Below are positions 8,929 to 21,173 of a stretch of DNA of 64,000 nt, in pieces. The stretch spans positions 62,001 to 126,000 of the forward strand of contig NZ_CP073586.1 in the NCBI RefSeq assembly GCF_022267555.1. The letters run 5' to 3'. A model generated the notes under the pieces. It saw only the letters and a program-made list of their open reading frames with translations, was not told where the DNA came from and did no database searches. How positions within the stretch are numbered: position 1 is the first letter of the stretch; every line of letters starts with the position of its first letter. The stretch comes from Proteiniphilum propionicum (GTDB taxonomy: Bacteria; Bacteroidota; Bacteroidia; Bacteroidales; Dysgonomonadaceae). The position numbers were made by a program, and so were the translations under genes.

Positions 8929-9527
8929 AAGGGAGCTTAGTAATAGTGGCTTTCTTTATCTTAGGCACTCTTACAGGGGTGTTCAAACTTATTCCTTACG
9001 ATTTTGCCCAGAGCAAACTGAGTTATTATGCTCTGGCAGCACTTATGTTTTTTGTTGGCTTTAGTATAGGTAATGATTCCAAAACATTAAAAAGCTTTCG
9101 TTCGCTAAATCCCCGTCTGGTGATGTTACCGGTAACTACTATCCTGGGCACTCTAACAGGCAGCGCATTAACAAGTCTTATGCTGCCACATCGTACTCTA
9201 ACAGATTGTTTAGCTGTTGGGGCAGGATTCGGCTATTATTCGTTATCAAGTATCTTCATAACCGAGTATAAAGGTGCTGAGTTGGGAACAATTGCATTGC
9301 TTTCAAATATTTCACGTGAAATAATCACCCTGCTTTTTGCACCGCTACTAGTGAAATACTTTGGCAAATTAGCTCCAATATCGGCAGGTGGTGCAACAAC
9401 TATGGATACTACTTTGCCTATAATTGCCCGCTTCTCGGGACAAAGCTTTGTCATTGTTTCAATTTTTCATGGTTTTACAGTAGATTTAAGTGTACCCTTC
9501 CTAGTAGTCCTTTTCTGTTCAATATAA
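8925..9527 (+). CDS. lysO: LysO family lysine exporter, C-terminal subunit
   Basis: This 200-residue membrane protein has about five to six hydrophobic segments. It carries conserved LysO features: FFVGFSIGND near residue 45, GAGFGYYSLSSIFITE near 105 and the DTTLPIIARFSGQSF segment near 165. It should form one transporter with the 94-residue product upstream and export L-lysine or toxic analogues from the cytoplasm. The next gene, the beta-galactosidase, begins 15 bp later, so it is probably cotranscribed with the glycosidases. That is an unusual neighbourhood for an amino-acid exporter. Confidence 0.85.
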   Translation: MKGSLVIVAFFILGTLTGVFKLIPYDFAQSKLSYYALAALMFFVGFSIGNDSKTLKSFRSLNPRLVMLPVTTILGTLTGSALTSLMLPHRTLTDCLAVGAGFGYYSLSSIFITEYKGAELGTIALLSNISREIITLLFAPLLVKYFGKLAPISAGGATTMDTTLPIIARFSGQSFVIVSIFHGFTVDLSVPFLVVLFCSI

Positions 9528-12704
<3,177 letters not shown>

Positions 12705-12736
12705 TAACATTCATCAAGCTACAATAATTCAGAGAT

Positions 12737-14722
12737 ATGTTCAATAATAACTTTCTATCTTTTCTTTTTCCAATTTTAATTGCTTGTTTTATAACTTGCA
12801 AACCTTGCTCTCACAGGGCTGAAGAGAGGAAAAGATATCAATTCGAAAATATTTTCGATATTGCCTATACCCCTGATTCACTGAAGAATGCTATTGGCTG
12901 GTTCACCGATGCCGGCTCCTGGATGGGCTTTACCATTCCCGAGGACAAAAAGTGGGTCAATGGTTTTTGTGGACCTTTCAGCCTCGATATGAATCGACGT
13001 CAGTGGCTCGCAAAATCAGCCGTTAAGGTCAGTTTTGCAGACTTTGAAAACGACGTGTTCACTCCAGATTCAACGAATTATTATCCCGGTGAAATCTATT
13101 TGTCGGCACTCTCAGCAAATGGCAGAATCAGTCAGACACTACATTTTATAGATGCATCAAATGCACTGTTGACCATTGTTACTGATAAAGACAGGACACT
13201 GGCGTTCAGTGGTGATGAGTGGAACGATGAGATGGAAATAGAAACAAACAAGAACTTTGTCGTGGCGCGTCATCACTCAGGCGAAATTGTTTTGCTCACT
13301 TTCGGACCAGATATCCTTATCAAAAAAAGTGAAAACAACTACAAGGCTGTCTGCAACGATGCTAACAAGGAAGCACAGGTTGTTATCTCATTTTTTACTT
13401 CCGATAAAGAGTTGGCTGTAGGGCTACAGAAGAGTTTGAAAATTTTGAACGATAAGCATATCTGTTTGCTTGAAAATGAGAAAAGATGGAACAGATATCT
13501 TACAAAGGTTCTTAGAACCGATATGAAACCGGAATATGATCGCATTGCTGTAAAATCGATTGTTACACTTATATCAAATTGGCGGACTCATCGTGGAGGT
13601 TTGTTGCATGAAGGAGTTGTACCAAGTCACGCAGTTGGTTACTTTGTAGGATTTTGGGCATGGGACTCATGGCGCTTTGCTGCAGCACTGGCTAAGTTCA
13701 ATCCTGAGTTGGCCAGGAATAACATACGGGCTATGTTTGATTATCAACTACCGGATGGAATGATTATTGATTGTATCTATACCAATCCTTCTGAAAATAA
13801 TGGAAGGAATAGCAAACCACCTCTTGCTTGCTGGGCTGTTGATGAAATTTTCACGAATACAAATGACACTGCTTTTGTCAGGGAGATGTTTCCGCAGCTT
13901 ATGGCATATTATAACTGGTGGTACGTTAAACGCGACCATGATAATAACGGTATATGCGAATATGGTTCCTCAGACGGTACTCTGGAGGCTGCAGCATGGG
14001 AGAGCGGAATGGACAATGCCATCCGATTTGATGATACTGCAATGCTGAAAAATATTCCTTTCGATGATGCATGGAGTATGGATCAGGAAAGTGTAGATCT
14101 GAATGCATTCCTTGCTCTGGAATCAAAATTATTAAAGAAATTTGCAATTATTCTGGGTATTCCTTTCGAAGGAGAGATATGCTCAGATAATGTTGCAAAC
14201 TATTTTTTCGACAAAAGGAATAAGTTTTTCTTTGATCGTCGCCTGCCCGATGGAGAATTCATTGAAGAGTATGGATGTGAGGCTTATGCGACTTTATGGA
14301 CAAAAGTGGCAACTAAGGATCAGGTGGCTCAAATGCTGCCATTGCTGGAAGACTCAACTAAGTTCTCAACTTATATTCCATTTCCAACAGTTGCAGCCGA
14401 TAATCCAAAATATAATTCTGAAGGATATTGGCGAGGGCCCGTATGGCTCGATCAGACCTACTTTGCTATTCGTGGTTTGCGTAATTACGGCTACAGCAAA
14501 AAGGCAGATGAATATACATTACAGGTATTCGACCGATTGGAGGGCCTAAAAGATAATGCTCCTATTCACGAAAACTATGGTACTAATAACGGTGAAAGAT
14601 TAAAAGCCCCTCATTTCAGTTGGAGTGCCTCACACTTATTGATGCTGTATGACGACTATGGGAGGGTGCTGAATGAGGATTTTTTTTATCCTCATTTAAC
14701 AGACTTTCTAAAAAAGGAATGA
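12737..14722 (+). CDS. Trehalase/GH63-like (MGH1-like) glycoside hydrolase, lipoprotein or exported
   Basis: This 661-residue protein has an N-terminal hydrophobic segment with cysteines near residues 16-24 (IACFITCKPC), consistent with a lipoprotein or exported enzyme. The (alpha/alpha)6 catalytic domain spans about 260-655. It holds the WAWDSW motif with likely general acid Asp310, AAWESGMDNAIRFDD near 420, RGPVWLDQTYFAIRG near 570 and the likely general base Glu612 in IHENYG. These motifs are shared by GH63, GH37 and mannosylglycerate hydrolases, so an alpha-glucoside or related substrate is likely but the family is not certain. It follows the beta-galactosidase by 32 bp and completes the locus. 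Confidence 0.85.
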   Translation: MFNNNFLSFLFPILIACFITCKPCSHRAEERKRYQFENIFDIAYTPDSLKNAIGWFTDAGSWMGFTIPEDKKWVNGFCGPFSLDMNRRQWLAKSAVKVSFADFENDVFTPDSTNYYPGEIYLSALSANGRISQTLHFIDASNALLTIVTDKDRTLAFSGDEWNDEMEIETNKNFVVARHHSGEIVLLTFGPDILIKKSENNYKAVCNDANKEAQVVISFFTSDKELAVGLQKSLKILNDKHICLLENEKRWNRYLTKVLRTDMKPEYDRIAVKSIVTLISNWRTHRGGLLHEGVVPSHAVGYFVGFWAWDSWRFAAALAKFNPELARNNIRAMFDYQLPDGMIIDCIYTNPSENNGRNSKPPLACWAVDEIFTNTNDTAFVREMFPQLMAYYNWWYVKRDHDNNGICEYGSSDGTLEAAAWESGMDNAIRFDDTAMLKNIPFDDAWSMDQESVDLNAFLALESKLLKKFAIILGIPFEGEICSDNVANYFFDKRNKFFFDRRLPDGEFIEEYGCEAYATLWTKVATKDQVAQMLPLLEDSTKFSTYIPFPTVAADNPKYNSEGYWRGPVWLDQTYFAIRGLRNYGYSKKADEYTLQVFDRLEGLKDNAPIHENYGTNNGERLKAPHFSWSASHLLMLYDDYGRVLNEDFFYPHLTDFLKKE

Positions 14723-15000
14723 TTGTTTTTTGAAAAACATAACCCATTACTGTGTCTGATTCAATACTTCGGTAATTTTTTTAAAACAGTTCTTATAATT
14801 TACTGAATATCAATCGAGTATGACGCTTTTTAAGGATGTGACATAAATTATTGACTGTCAGTATTATAAATGAAGTTTTAACGAAGCATTAATTGAAAAA
14901 GCCTCAAAATAAAAGATATGACGTAATAATCACCTGAAAATATAATATCATTTTTTCATAAAAGACTTTTTAAAGTGGACTCATTACTAAATTGTATCTA

Positions 15001-15258
15001 ATGATTATCCGCATCTGTTCCTATTAAAAATTTTTGACTTGAAATAGAGGGTATAGTTTACAGCAGCTATCAATAGCCTATGCCCCCCCTTTGGCCTTTT
15101 TTTGACTCCAGCGGCCGCTTTTTAACAGTTTATCTAAGTCCTCAAGGGATATTACGGTGGAAAAGAACGCGTTGTCCAACTCACTGGACACTTCAAGCTT
15201 GTACTCATCGTCGCGTTTGCCCATAACGTCGCGCAATTTATTGTCAATTTTCCATATG
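15001..15258. repeat. Direct repeat copy 1 (258 bp)
   Basis: Nearly identical to 21174-21429 and in the same orientation. Differences seen by eye are two homopolymer length changes (C7/C6 and T7/T6) and two substitutions, so identity is about 98%. The two copies bracket a 5.9 kb segment. The repeat contains part of a minus-strand reading frame that reads through in this copy. Confidence 0.95.
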
Positions 15259-15290
15259 CTCTGTAATGTATCGTTAATTATATTTATCAA
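15078..15290 (-). pseudogene. Fragment of an unknown gene inside repeat copy 1
   Basis: A 70-residue open frame. Residues from the DNKLRDVMGK motif onward lie in the direct repeat; the first dozen residues come from unique flanking DNA. The other copy contains the same C-terminal protein sequence preceded by more of the original gene. This one is therefore best read as a 5'-truncated tail of a lost gene rather than a true small gene. The tail is rich in lysine and charged residues and ends in KKAKGGA. No family recognised. Confidence 0.45.
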
Positions 15291-15334
15291 AGCGTAAATT
15301 AATTCTTAATAGGTAGTATGTAAGAAAAATATCT

Positions 15335-15342
15335 TATATTTG
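15335..15342 (+). promoter_or_regulatory. Possible -7 promoter box (TATATTTG)
   Basis: Exact match to TAnnTTTG without a TTG at the -33 distance. If used, it would give a leader of almost 490 nt to the lipoprotein gene at 15834, transcribing through MITE-like copy 2. Confidence 0.2.
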
Positions 15343-15692
15343 TTACAAAACAAAATTTAAAAAGCTGATCAGTCAAATTAAATTTATCAGTAAATCAGAA
15401 CAATTAAACAGTCGCCATCAAAGGAGGTGGATTTTGTAGAAAAACGGAGGCATTATCTTCAAACGTATTATAAAATGTAGTGGGATTTGTCCAATAACCG
15501 AGGTGTTGACTATTTTTATTCTCATTTGTCTTGCATTTTCTGATACTGAAAGGATTTCAAGGAAAGTAAACTACAAACTAATTACCCTTTAACACTACAT
15601 GACTCTGCTGCTTTTATTCACATAATGTAAAGTTATGTATTACAGGTAAATCCATAAAGCACATTTCCATCTCCAAAGGAGTTGAATTTTTA

Positions 15693-15818
15693 AATTAGAT
15701 GAGTCCCCTCCGATAAGTCTTTTTTGCTGAAAATCCCATAAAAAACACCATCGATTTTCAGCGAGTTGCGACCTCTTGAAATCGGGTTTTGGGGTTTTCG
15801 GAGCAGACTCAATTAGAT
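15693..15818. mobile_element. MITE-like element, copy 2, with 8-bp target duplication
   Basis: The 110-bp element at 15701-15810 begins GAGTCCCCTCCGA and ends TCGGAGCAGACTC, giving near-perfect inverted ends. It is flanked on both sides by AATTAGAT (15693-15700 and 15811-15818), an exact 8-bp duplication. The internal hairpin pairs GCTGAAAATC with GATTTTCAGC. Compared with copy 1, a T-A pair in this stem is replaced by C-G, so both partners changed together. The element lies 23 bp before the ATG of the next gene, within its 5' leader. Confidence 0.82.
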
Positions 15819-15833
15819 TAAATACTAGAAACA

Positions 15834-16823
15834 ATGAAAAAATTATTTTTATTAGAATTAGTGTTAGTAGGGATTTTATTTGCTTCATGCAATAATAATT
15901 TAGAAGAAATACAAATTCCCAATCAGGATGTAGAACAAGCAATTATCGGACTTGACAAGGGAATTCTCTCATTCGAAAATGAAACTGCTTTCCAGGAAGC
16001 TGTTGAAAAAGTACGTAACAATCAAATACCCTTGACATCCTTAACTCGTTCAGCCGACGGTAGTGGCTTCGAATCTTTGTATGCAGAATTTGTGCAGGCA
16101 ATGAAAGAAGCCGAATCATATTATGATCGTATTGAAGGATATGAAGAATTTAAAGTGAAATTTCCTGATCTATATTATCCGGAACATGGCGATGACTACT
16201 CAGCATACTTGCCAGTTAGTGATGAAGCAATTGCTAAACTTACAAATAGAGAAGGAAAAGTTATTATAGCCGGAGAAGTGAGAGATATGCGTGATGTTTT
16301 TACGTATGAAAAATTGGTAGAGCTAAATCTAACTTTAAATGATGGTGATTTTGAAGTAGTATATTTAGATGAATTACCTCAAACTCGTAAAGCAGATTTT
16401 GAAGGTGCGATACCAATTCGGGTAACTCCAGGAGTAAGCTATGTAATGAATAAACGAAAGATAAAAGCAGTTACAGGCCGTAATCTGGGTTATAAAGATC
16501 AGTATTCTCCATTAACAGGGGAAGTTCACTTGGTTTTCAGAAAAAGAGGAGCACTGAATATTTGGTATAACCATTGGGCATTAACTCGAATTAGAATTTA
16601 TGCTGGCATTTATAATACACTGTTGCATTCTGGCACCAAGGATGGATATTCTTCTCATAATCATCTATTCGAAGTTCCATATGGTTTTCTCTCTGTTGAT
16701 CAGGTGAATCCTAACCTATGGCGTAAATGGATAATTACACAAGTCCATTTTACTTATGATGCCATGGATGGATATGTGTTCCTTGTAGATTTAGAACATT
16801 TTATGCTTCAAGGTTGGGCATAA
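15834..16823 (+). CDS. DUF4848-like surface/periplasmic lipoprotein
   Basis: This 329-residue lipoprotein has a lipobox ending at Cys19 (FASC). It resembles the DUF4848 proteins of Bacteroidales by its YLPVSDEAIAKLTNREGKV segment near residue 125 and the following VIIAGEVRDM stretch. This family assignment is from memory of the pattern and is moderate. The C-terminal half (about 215-325) contains alternating strands and tryptophans (NIWYNHWALTRIRIYAGIY) suggesting a beta-rich domain. Function is unknown. The gene for a small outer membrane barrel protein follows 54-78 bp downstream, so the two probably form a pair. Confidence 0.6.
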   Translation: MKKLFLLELVLVGILFASCNNNLEEIQIPNQDVEQAIIGLDKGILSFENETAFQEAVEKVRNNQIPLTSLTRSADGSGFESLYAEFVQAMKEAESYYDRIEGYEEFKVKFPDLYYPEHGDDYSAYLPVSDEAIAKLTNREGKVIIAGEVRDMRDVFTYEKLVELNLTLNDGDFEVVYLDELPQTRKADFEGAIPIRVTPGVSYVMNKRKIKAVTGRNLGYKDQYSPLTGEVHLVFRKRGALNIWYNHWALTRIRIYAGIYNTLLHSGTKDGYSSHNHLFEVPYGFLSVDQVNPNLWRKWIITQVHFTYDAMDGYVFLVDLEHFMLQGWA

Positions 16824-16901
16824 TGAATTCATATTACATAAATAACTCCTTTTGTACAAATAACTAATTTAAATTAGATGCATAATTTATCAATACAGGA
16901 A

Positions 16902-17519
16902 ATGAATACAAAGAATTATTTAACAGTTTTATCAGTGTTATTATTGTTATTATCTAACTACCCTTCCGTTGTAAATGCACAGGGGAACAAAGACTTAAAC
17001 CTACATTTGGAAACAGGTTATGGAATAAAGTTAGATAAAGGTGATTACAATTCATTTCAAATTTATCTCTCACCTTCATACGGTATTAACAATGTTGTTA
17101 ATGCAGGAGTCGGTACCGGACTCGTTTTTATGCATAGAAATATATATCATGAAAAAGCGAGGAAGTTGACTTTTGTTCCCGTGTATTTACATGCTAACGT
17201 CTCGTTAAACAAACGGAACACTATTACTCCATACGCCGGAGTAAAACTGGGCTATGGAATTTCTTCTAAAAAGTTTAGCGGGCCCTCCGAACAGTCTTCT
17301 GCGTGGAATGGAGAGGACATCAATTCTGAAATAAAAGGCGGTGCATTCTTTTCTGTATCATTGGGTATTTTACACACATTGTCAAACAGACATGACTTGT
17401 CTTTTTCTCTTGCATATGATTTGCAACGTTCCCATTTGAAAATGGGAAGAGACAATCGAATTCACGAACAGACTTATAATTTGACAGCATTAGCTTTTAA
17501 AGTTGGGTACGTTTTTTAG
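16902..17519 (+). CDS. Small outer membrane beta-barrel protein
   Basis: The preferred start is the ATG at 16902, which begins a clean signal peptide (MNTKNYLTVLSVLLLLL...VNAQ). An in-frame ATG at 16878 would add eight residues before it and is less likely. The mature protein of about 180 residues has alternating hydrophobic strands, TPYAGVKLGYG and SLGILHTLSNRHDLSFSLAYD motifs, and a terminal aromatic (YVF). This is typical of 8-stranded OmpA/OprF-like barrels of Bacteroidota. No specific ligand is visible. It lies just after the lipoprotein gene and is followed by a strong terminator. Confidence 0.75.
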   Translation: MNTKNYLTVLSVLLLLLSNYPSVVNAQGNKDLNLHLETGYGIKLDKGDYNSFQIYLSPSYGINNVVNAGVGTGLVFMHRNIYHEKARKLTFVPVYLHANVSLNKRNTITPYAGVKLGYGISSKKFSGPSEQSSAWNGEDINSEIKGGAFFSVSLGILHTLSNRHDLSFSLAYDLQRSHLKMGRDNRIHEQTYNLTALAFKVGYVF

Positions 17520-17625
17520 TTCTTTATTTACAGGTTTGCTCCTTTTTTACTTCTACTAAACTTAGTGATGTTGGAGTAAATATTTGGATCAAAGTTTTAA
17601 AAAAAATATTTCTTTCTATTATAAG

Positions 17626-17668
17626 TTTGTCTGATTCTTTCTAATGTAATAAATCAGACAAATTTTTT
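17626..17668 (+). terminator. Intrinsic terminator after the outer membrane protein gene
   Basis: A perfect 11-bp inverted repeat (TTTGTCTGATT with AATCAGACAAA), loop of 15 nt, followed directly by six T residues. It lies between two convergent transcription units. On the minus strand the hairpin is followed by an A/T-rich run, so it may also stop transcripts of the DUF4249 gene. Confidence 0.8.
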
Positions 17669-17679
17669 AAATACCTCAA

Positions 17680-18675
17680 CTAATAACTGTATGAAAAGTA
17701 TAAATCATAGGGTAAGAATTTCGTTTTAAAACGAGTTTTCAACCTGTAAGAATTGTAGGAACCGAAGATACCAATACCATTTTCAATATTCGTGTACACT
17801 CTAAATGGTTCAAAAAAAGGCATATCCTCATTAACCAATGCTTTGTTGACTGAGATTAGATAGTGGTACAGTTCTACCGATATTTCTCCAATCTCTATGA
17901 TATATTCTATACTCATATCATCATCCAATTCATCGCCGTTAACAGATGTAATAGAGCCTATTATGTCAGATAAGTGAAAATCAAAGAGAATATTTTCACC
18001 ATCAATTAAGAGATCTGAAAAAAGGTTGGCTGATCTGTTTTTATCCAAATCATTCCCAATAATCTCATTAAAAATGTCCTCATCAATCACATTATTTTTC
18101 AATACACTACTGAGATCTAAAGAAATAGGCAATGATAACAAAAGTTTATCTTCCCAATAGTAATTTCGCGCCCCTTTAATGTAATAGTAATTTTCTTCGT
18201 TAAATATATCATTCAATTTTAATTGTAACTTTAAAGTTCTGTAGACTGTTTCATTGGCAACAACAGTTCGTGTAGAAACAGTTGAATCAGTCACAGTGAT
18301 AATGGGTTTATGGGGGATAACGGTTTGGGAGAATATCCGGTTATAACCATCTACTATCACTTCGACTTTAATTTCATCTTTTGGTACTGGGGAATATTCA
18401 CCCATATAAATACCATCAGACTGGTGGATAAGTTTCTCTTTCATTTCACCATTTACGAAAAGAGTGACATCAGCATCCCTGACAGTGGGGAACGGTTTAA
18501 ATTCCCCTAGAACGAATTGGCTTTGGGTAAGTTGAATAGAAACTATGGAGTCTGGAGTAAGTGTAGCATTCAGCACCAGCAATGGGTCTGATATGGTTCC
18601 TTTGAAATCGATATCCTTTTCGCAGGACATTAAAAATATTGTTACGATGAACAATGGATATATTTTTCGTTTCAT
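17680..18675 (-). CDS. DUF4249 domain lipoprotein, partner of TonB receptor
   Basis: This 331-residue protein has a lipobox ending at Cys18 (FLMSC). DUF4249 features follow: an Ig-like N-terminal domain (VLNATLTPDSIVSIQLTQSQ near residue 35, DADVTLFVNGE near 70) and a TVIPHKPII segment near 118. DUF4249 proteins are outer-membrane-associated lipoproteins that occur next to TonB-dependent receptors and are thought to act with them. Here the receptor gene ends 5 bp upstream, supporting an operon of two. The substrate is unknown. Confidence 0.85.
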   Translation of the reverse strand: MKRKIYPLFIVTIFLMSCEKDIDFKGTISDPLLVLNATLTPDSIVSIQLTQSQFVLGEFKPFPTVRDADVTLFVNGEMKEKLIHQSDGIYMGEYSPVPKDEIKVEVIVDGYNRIFSQTVIPHKPIITVTDSTVSTRTVVANETVYRTLKLQLKLNDIFNEENYYYIKGARNYYWEDKLLLSLPISLDLSSVLKNNVIDEDIFNEIIGNDLDKNRSANLFSDLLIDGENILFDFHLSDIIGSITSVNGDELDDDMSIEYIIEIGEISVELYHYLISVNKALVNEDMPFFEPFRVYTNIENGIGIFGSYNSYRLKTRFKTKFLPYDLYFSYSY

Positions 18676-18680
18676 TTCAT

Positions 18681-21170
18681 TTAAAATTTAATGGAATAAC
18701 TTACTGAAGGAATAATGGGAAAAAGAGTAGACTGCCTCAGGAGGTTTATTGTTTTCTGTTCTCCTGTTTCCGGATTTACGGTAGTTTCATCCCAAACATA
18801 CACATAGAACGGGTTCATTCGGCTGTACGCATTGAAAATACTGATATTCCAGGTGCGCAGGTTCCCACGTTTGGTCTTTTTGTGAAAATTCACGCCAAGA
18901 TCAAGCCGGTGGTAGTTGCCGTAACGAAAATTGTTTCGTCCTTCAACATGGGGAATCGACTCTGTATAATAACTGTAATTCAGATAAGTTGGGAAACTAG
19001 CCGGAGACTCAGCAGGCGCATACCGATGAAGGGCAAAAGTAGCAGCGTTCCCGGTAGCAAATACCCATGAAGCGGATACGTCTATTTTCTCAGAGAGCCT
19101 GTGAGAGACGGTAAGACTCACGTCGTGCCTGCGGTCATATTTGGAAGGAAACATTTTTCCGTTATTGACGATATTACCGGACTTATTGAATATCCTGTTG
19201 GATTTAGACCAAGTATAACCCAACCATCCGGTTGTATTGCCGAATGATCGCTGGGCAAGGAATTCAATGCCATAGGCAAAGCCTCGCCCCATACTCACCT
19301 TCTTTTCCCACTCAGTAGACACACCCGTAAATGAAGCTCCGTCTTTGTATTCAAGCAGGTTATCCATCGTCTTGTAGTAGCCTTCAACGGAAAAGTCTGC
19401 TATATTATCGATCGAATAGAAAACTCCAGCAGCATACTGCCAGGACTTCATCGGTTGGATGCTGCCGGTACTTGGAACCCATAAATCTGTCGGCAGGTTG
19501 ATCGCATTGCTCGACAGCATATGAATATACTGGCTCATGGAGGCGAAACCCGCTTTTACCGAAAAATTATCTTTGAGCAGTAAGCTCAATCCGATACGGG
19601 GCTGTAACGAAGTATAGTGTTTGTTTTGGACATGGAACATTGAAAAATGCATTCCAAGGTTGGCCTTAAGTCGTTTTCCAATGGATACATTGTCTTCAAT
19701 GTATACACTGGCATCGTGTGCGTATACTTTCGGGCTGCCCATGATCGTATCGATATTTTGATCGAATTGTTGAGAATCGGCGATTTTTATCGATTTTACA
19801 TCAGGACTGAATATATGATACACATAGCCAACCCCAAATTTTACATCGTTATACACATTTGATGTGAAATCGAAATCCGCTTTCAACGTCCAGTCCTGTA
19901 TGCCAGAACTATAATTCATTCGTGATTCGTCTGATGTTTGTCTATGTTCCTGTTCGGTAAAATCTGAGGTCAATCTTTCATAGACGTTACTTAAATTAGA
20001 ACGATAACGTGTAAATGTAGCGGTTGTATTCAAAAATAATTTATTATTTAAGATACGGCTCCAACGGAGTGCGGCAATAGCATTACCCCAATTCCAGTCC
20101 AGTCTGGAGTAATCCTTTGTCATAAAATTATTTCCATATGTGCGACCATCATCCATTTTATTATATATGGCATCATCACCGATATAGGCGCTTAAATACA
20201 GTTTATCCTTATCCGATATTTTATGCGTTAATTTAGTGTTTACATCATAAAAGTAATATCCTGCATTCGCACCATCATCACCTAGTTCTTTAATGAGAGG
20301 CTTCGCAATAATATCCAGATAGGTACGTCGTAACGACATGTTTAATGTCGTCTTTTCCTGGATGATAGGGCCTTCCAGTTGAATTTTTGAAGCGATCAGC
20401 CCAATGCTTGCTGTTCCATGTATCTTCCTGTCGTCGCCATCCTTCATACGCACATCTACCACCGAAGAGAGGCGGCCGCCAAACCGTGCCGGGAAACTAC
20501 CCTTATACAGGGTTAAATTCTTGATAGCATCACTATTGAACACTGAAAAGAAACCGAACATATGATTCACATTATATATCGGGACACCATCCAGCAAAAG
20601 GAGGTTTTCGTCCGGTCCACCTCCGCGTACATACAATCCGGCTGAGCCTTCTGTCCCTGACTGTATTCCGGGCAATAGTTGCAACGCCTTGATAAGGTCA
20701 TTCTCACCGAATAAGGTAGGAACATTTTTTATCTGGTTGACAGGAATTTCAATAGCACTCATTTGTGAACTCTTGACTCCCATTCTCGAGAAATCACCGG
20801 TAACTGTAACCTCCTGCAAAACAGCATCTTGGAAGAGGCGAATGTTCAACGCCGTATCGGACTGCAAATAAAACGTTTGTTCCGATGTACTATAGCCTAC
20901 ATAAGAATACTTGAGCGATATTTGCCCTGCGGGAATCGTTAGCGAATAGTAACCGAAATTATTCGTTACCGTTCCTTTGGACGAACCGATTTCGAAAATG
21001 GATGAAGAAATCAGCGACTCCCCGTTTTCTCCGTCTGTAACATAGCCGCTGATCGTATAATGTTGTGCAGTAAGTTGAAATGATACAATAAAAAACAGCA
21101 GCATCAAAAAAGGGAATGTTTGCATTCTCATATAACACGGAAGAATTTGATGTTTACAGTTATTTTTCAT
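18681..21170 (-). CDS. TonB-dependent receptor (with DUF4249 partner)
   Basis: This 829-residue receptor has a hydrophobic signal (about 17-35; Met14 or Met16 could also start it). A carboxypeptidase-like regulatory domain follows (about 38-118, YTISGYVTDGENGESL). Then come a TonB-box-like LQEVTVTG near 118, the plug (about 130-240, with LYVRGGGPDENLLLLDGVPIYN) and a barrel ending in PSVSYSIKF. It is smaller than SusC proteins and belongs to the group paired with DUF4249. Its start codon lies 3 bp from direct repeat copy 2, so any promoter must be inside or beyond that repeat. No good -7 box was found there. Confidence 0.93.
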   Translation of the reverse strand: MKNNCKHQILPCYMRMQTFPFLMLLFFIVSFQLTAQHYTISGYVTDGENGESLISSSIFEIGSSKGTVTNNFGYYSLTIPAGQISLKYSYVGYSTSEQTFYLQSDTALNIRLFQDAVLQEVTVTGDFSRMGVKSSQMSAIEIPVNQIKNVPTLFGENDLIKALQLLPGIQSGTEGSAGLYVRGGGPDENLLLLDGVPIYNVNHMFGFFSVFNSDAIKNLTLYKGSFPARFGGRLSSVVDVRMKDGDDRKIHGTASIGLIASKIQLEGPIIQEKTTLNMSLRRTYLDIIAKPLIKELGDDGANAGYYFYDVNTKLTHKISDKDKLYLSAYIGDDAIYNKMDDGRTYGNNFMTKDYSRLDWNWGNAIAALRWSRILNNKLFLNTTATFTRYRSNLSNVYERLTSDFTEQEHRQTSDESRMNYSSGIQDWTLKADFDFTSNVYNDVKFGVGYVYHIFSPDVKSIKIADSQQFDQNIDTIMGSPKVYAHDASVYIEDNVSIGKRLKANLGMHFSMFHVQNKHYTSLQPRIGLSLLLKDNFSVKAGFASMSQYIHMLSSNAINLPTDLWVPSTGSIQPMKSWQYAAGVFYSIDNIADFSVEGYYKTMDNLLEYKDGASFTGVSTEWEKKVSMGRGFAYGIEFLAQRSFGNTTGWLGYTWSKSNRIFNKSGNIVNNGKMFPSKYDRRHDVSLTVSHRLSEKIDVSASWVFATGNAATFALHRYAPAESPASFPTYLNYSYYTESIPHVEGRNNFRYGNYHRLDLGVNFHKKTKRGNLRTWNISIFNAYSRMNPFYVYVWDETTVNPETGEQKTINLLRQSTLFPIIPSVSYSIKF

Positions 21171-21173
21171 AAT

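Larger units (their letters stand above)
14723..15833. other. 1.1 kb gene-poor region with two repeat elements
   Basis: No intact gene is visible in this AT-rich stretch. It contains direct repeat copy 1 (15001-15258) with a degenerate minus-strand frame, an exact -7 promoter-box match (15335-15342), and MITE-like copy 2 (15693-15818). The MITE lies only about 15 bp before the next start codon. A GGAGGT-containing segment near 15421 leads into very short frames without a credible start. Confidence 0.6.

Noticed and set aside
8644-9527. Frameshifted lysO pseudogene
   Set aside because: The two frames overlap by a clean ATGA with a proper start for the second. A split LysO is known in other bacteria, so an intact two-subunit exporter is more likely.
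15400-15475. Possible tiny peptide with a Gly-Gly motif after a GGAGGT site
   Set aside because: No start codon at a sensible distance, and the only frames are about 17-20 codons. No immunity or export genes are nearby.
15640-15942. 100-residue minus-strand frame across MITE-like copy 2
   Set aside because: Its sequence is produced by the element plus flanking DNA and overlaps the lipoprotein start; a related frame appears at copy 1 only because the element is repeated.
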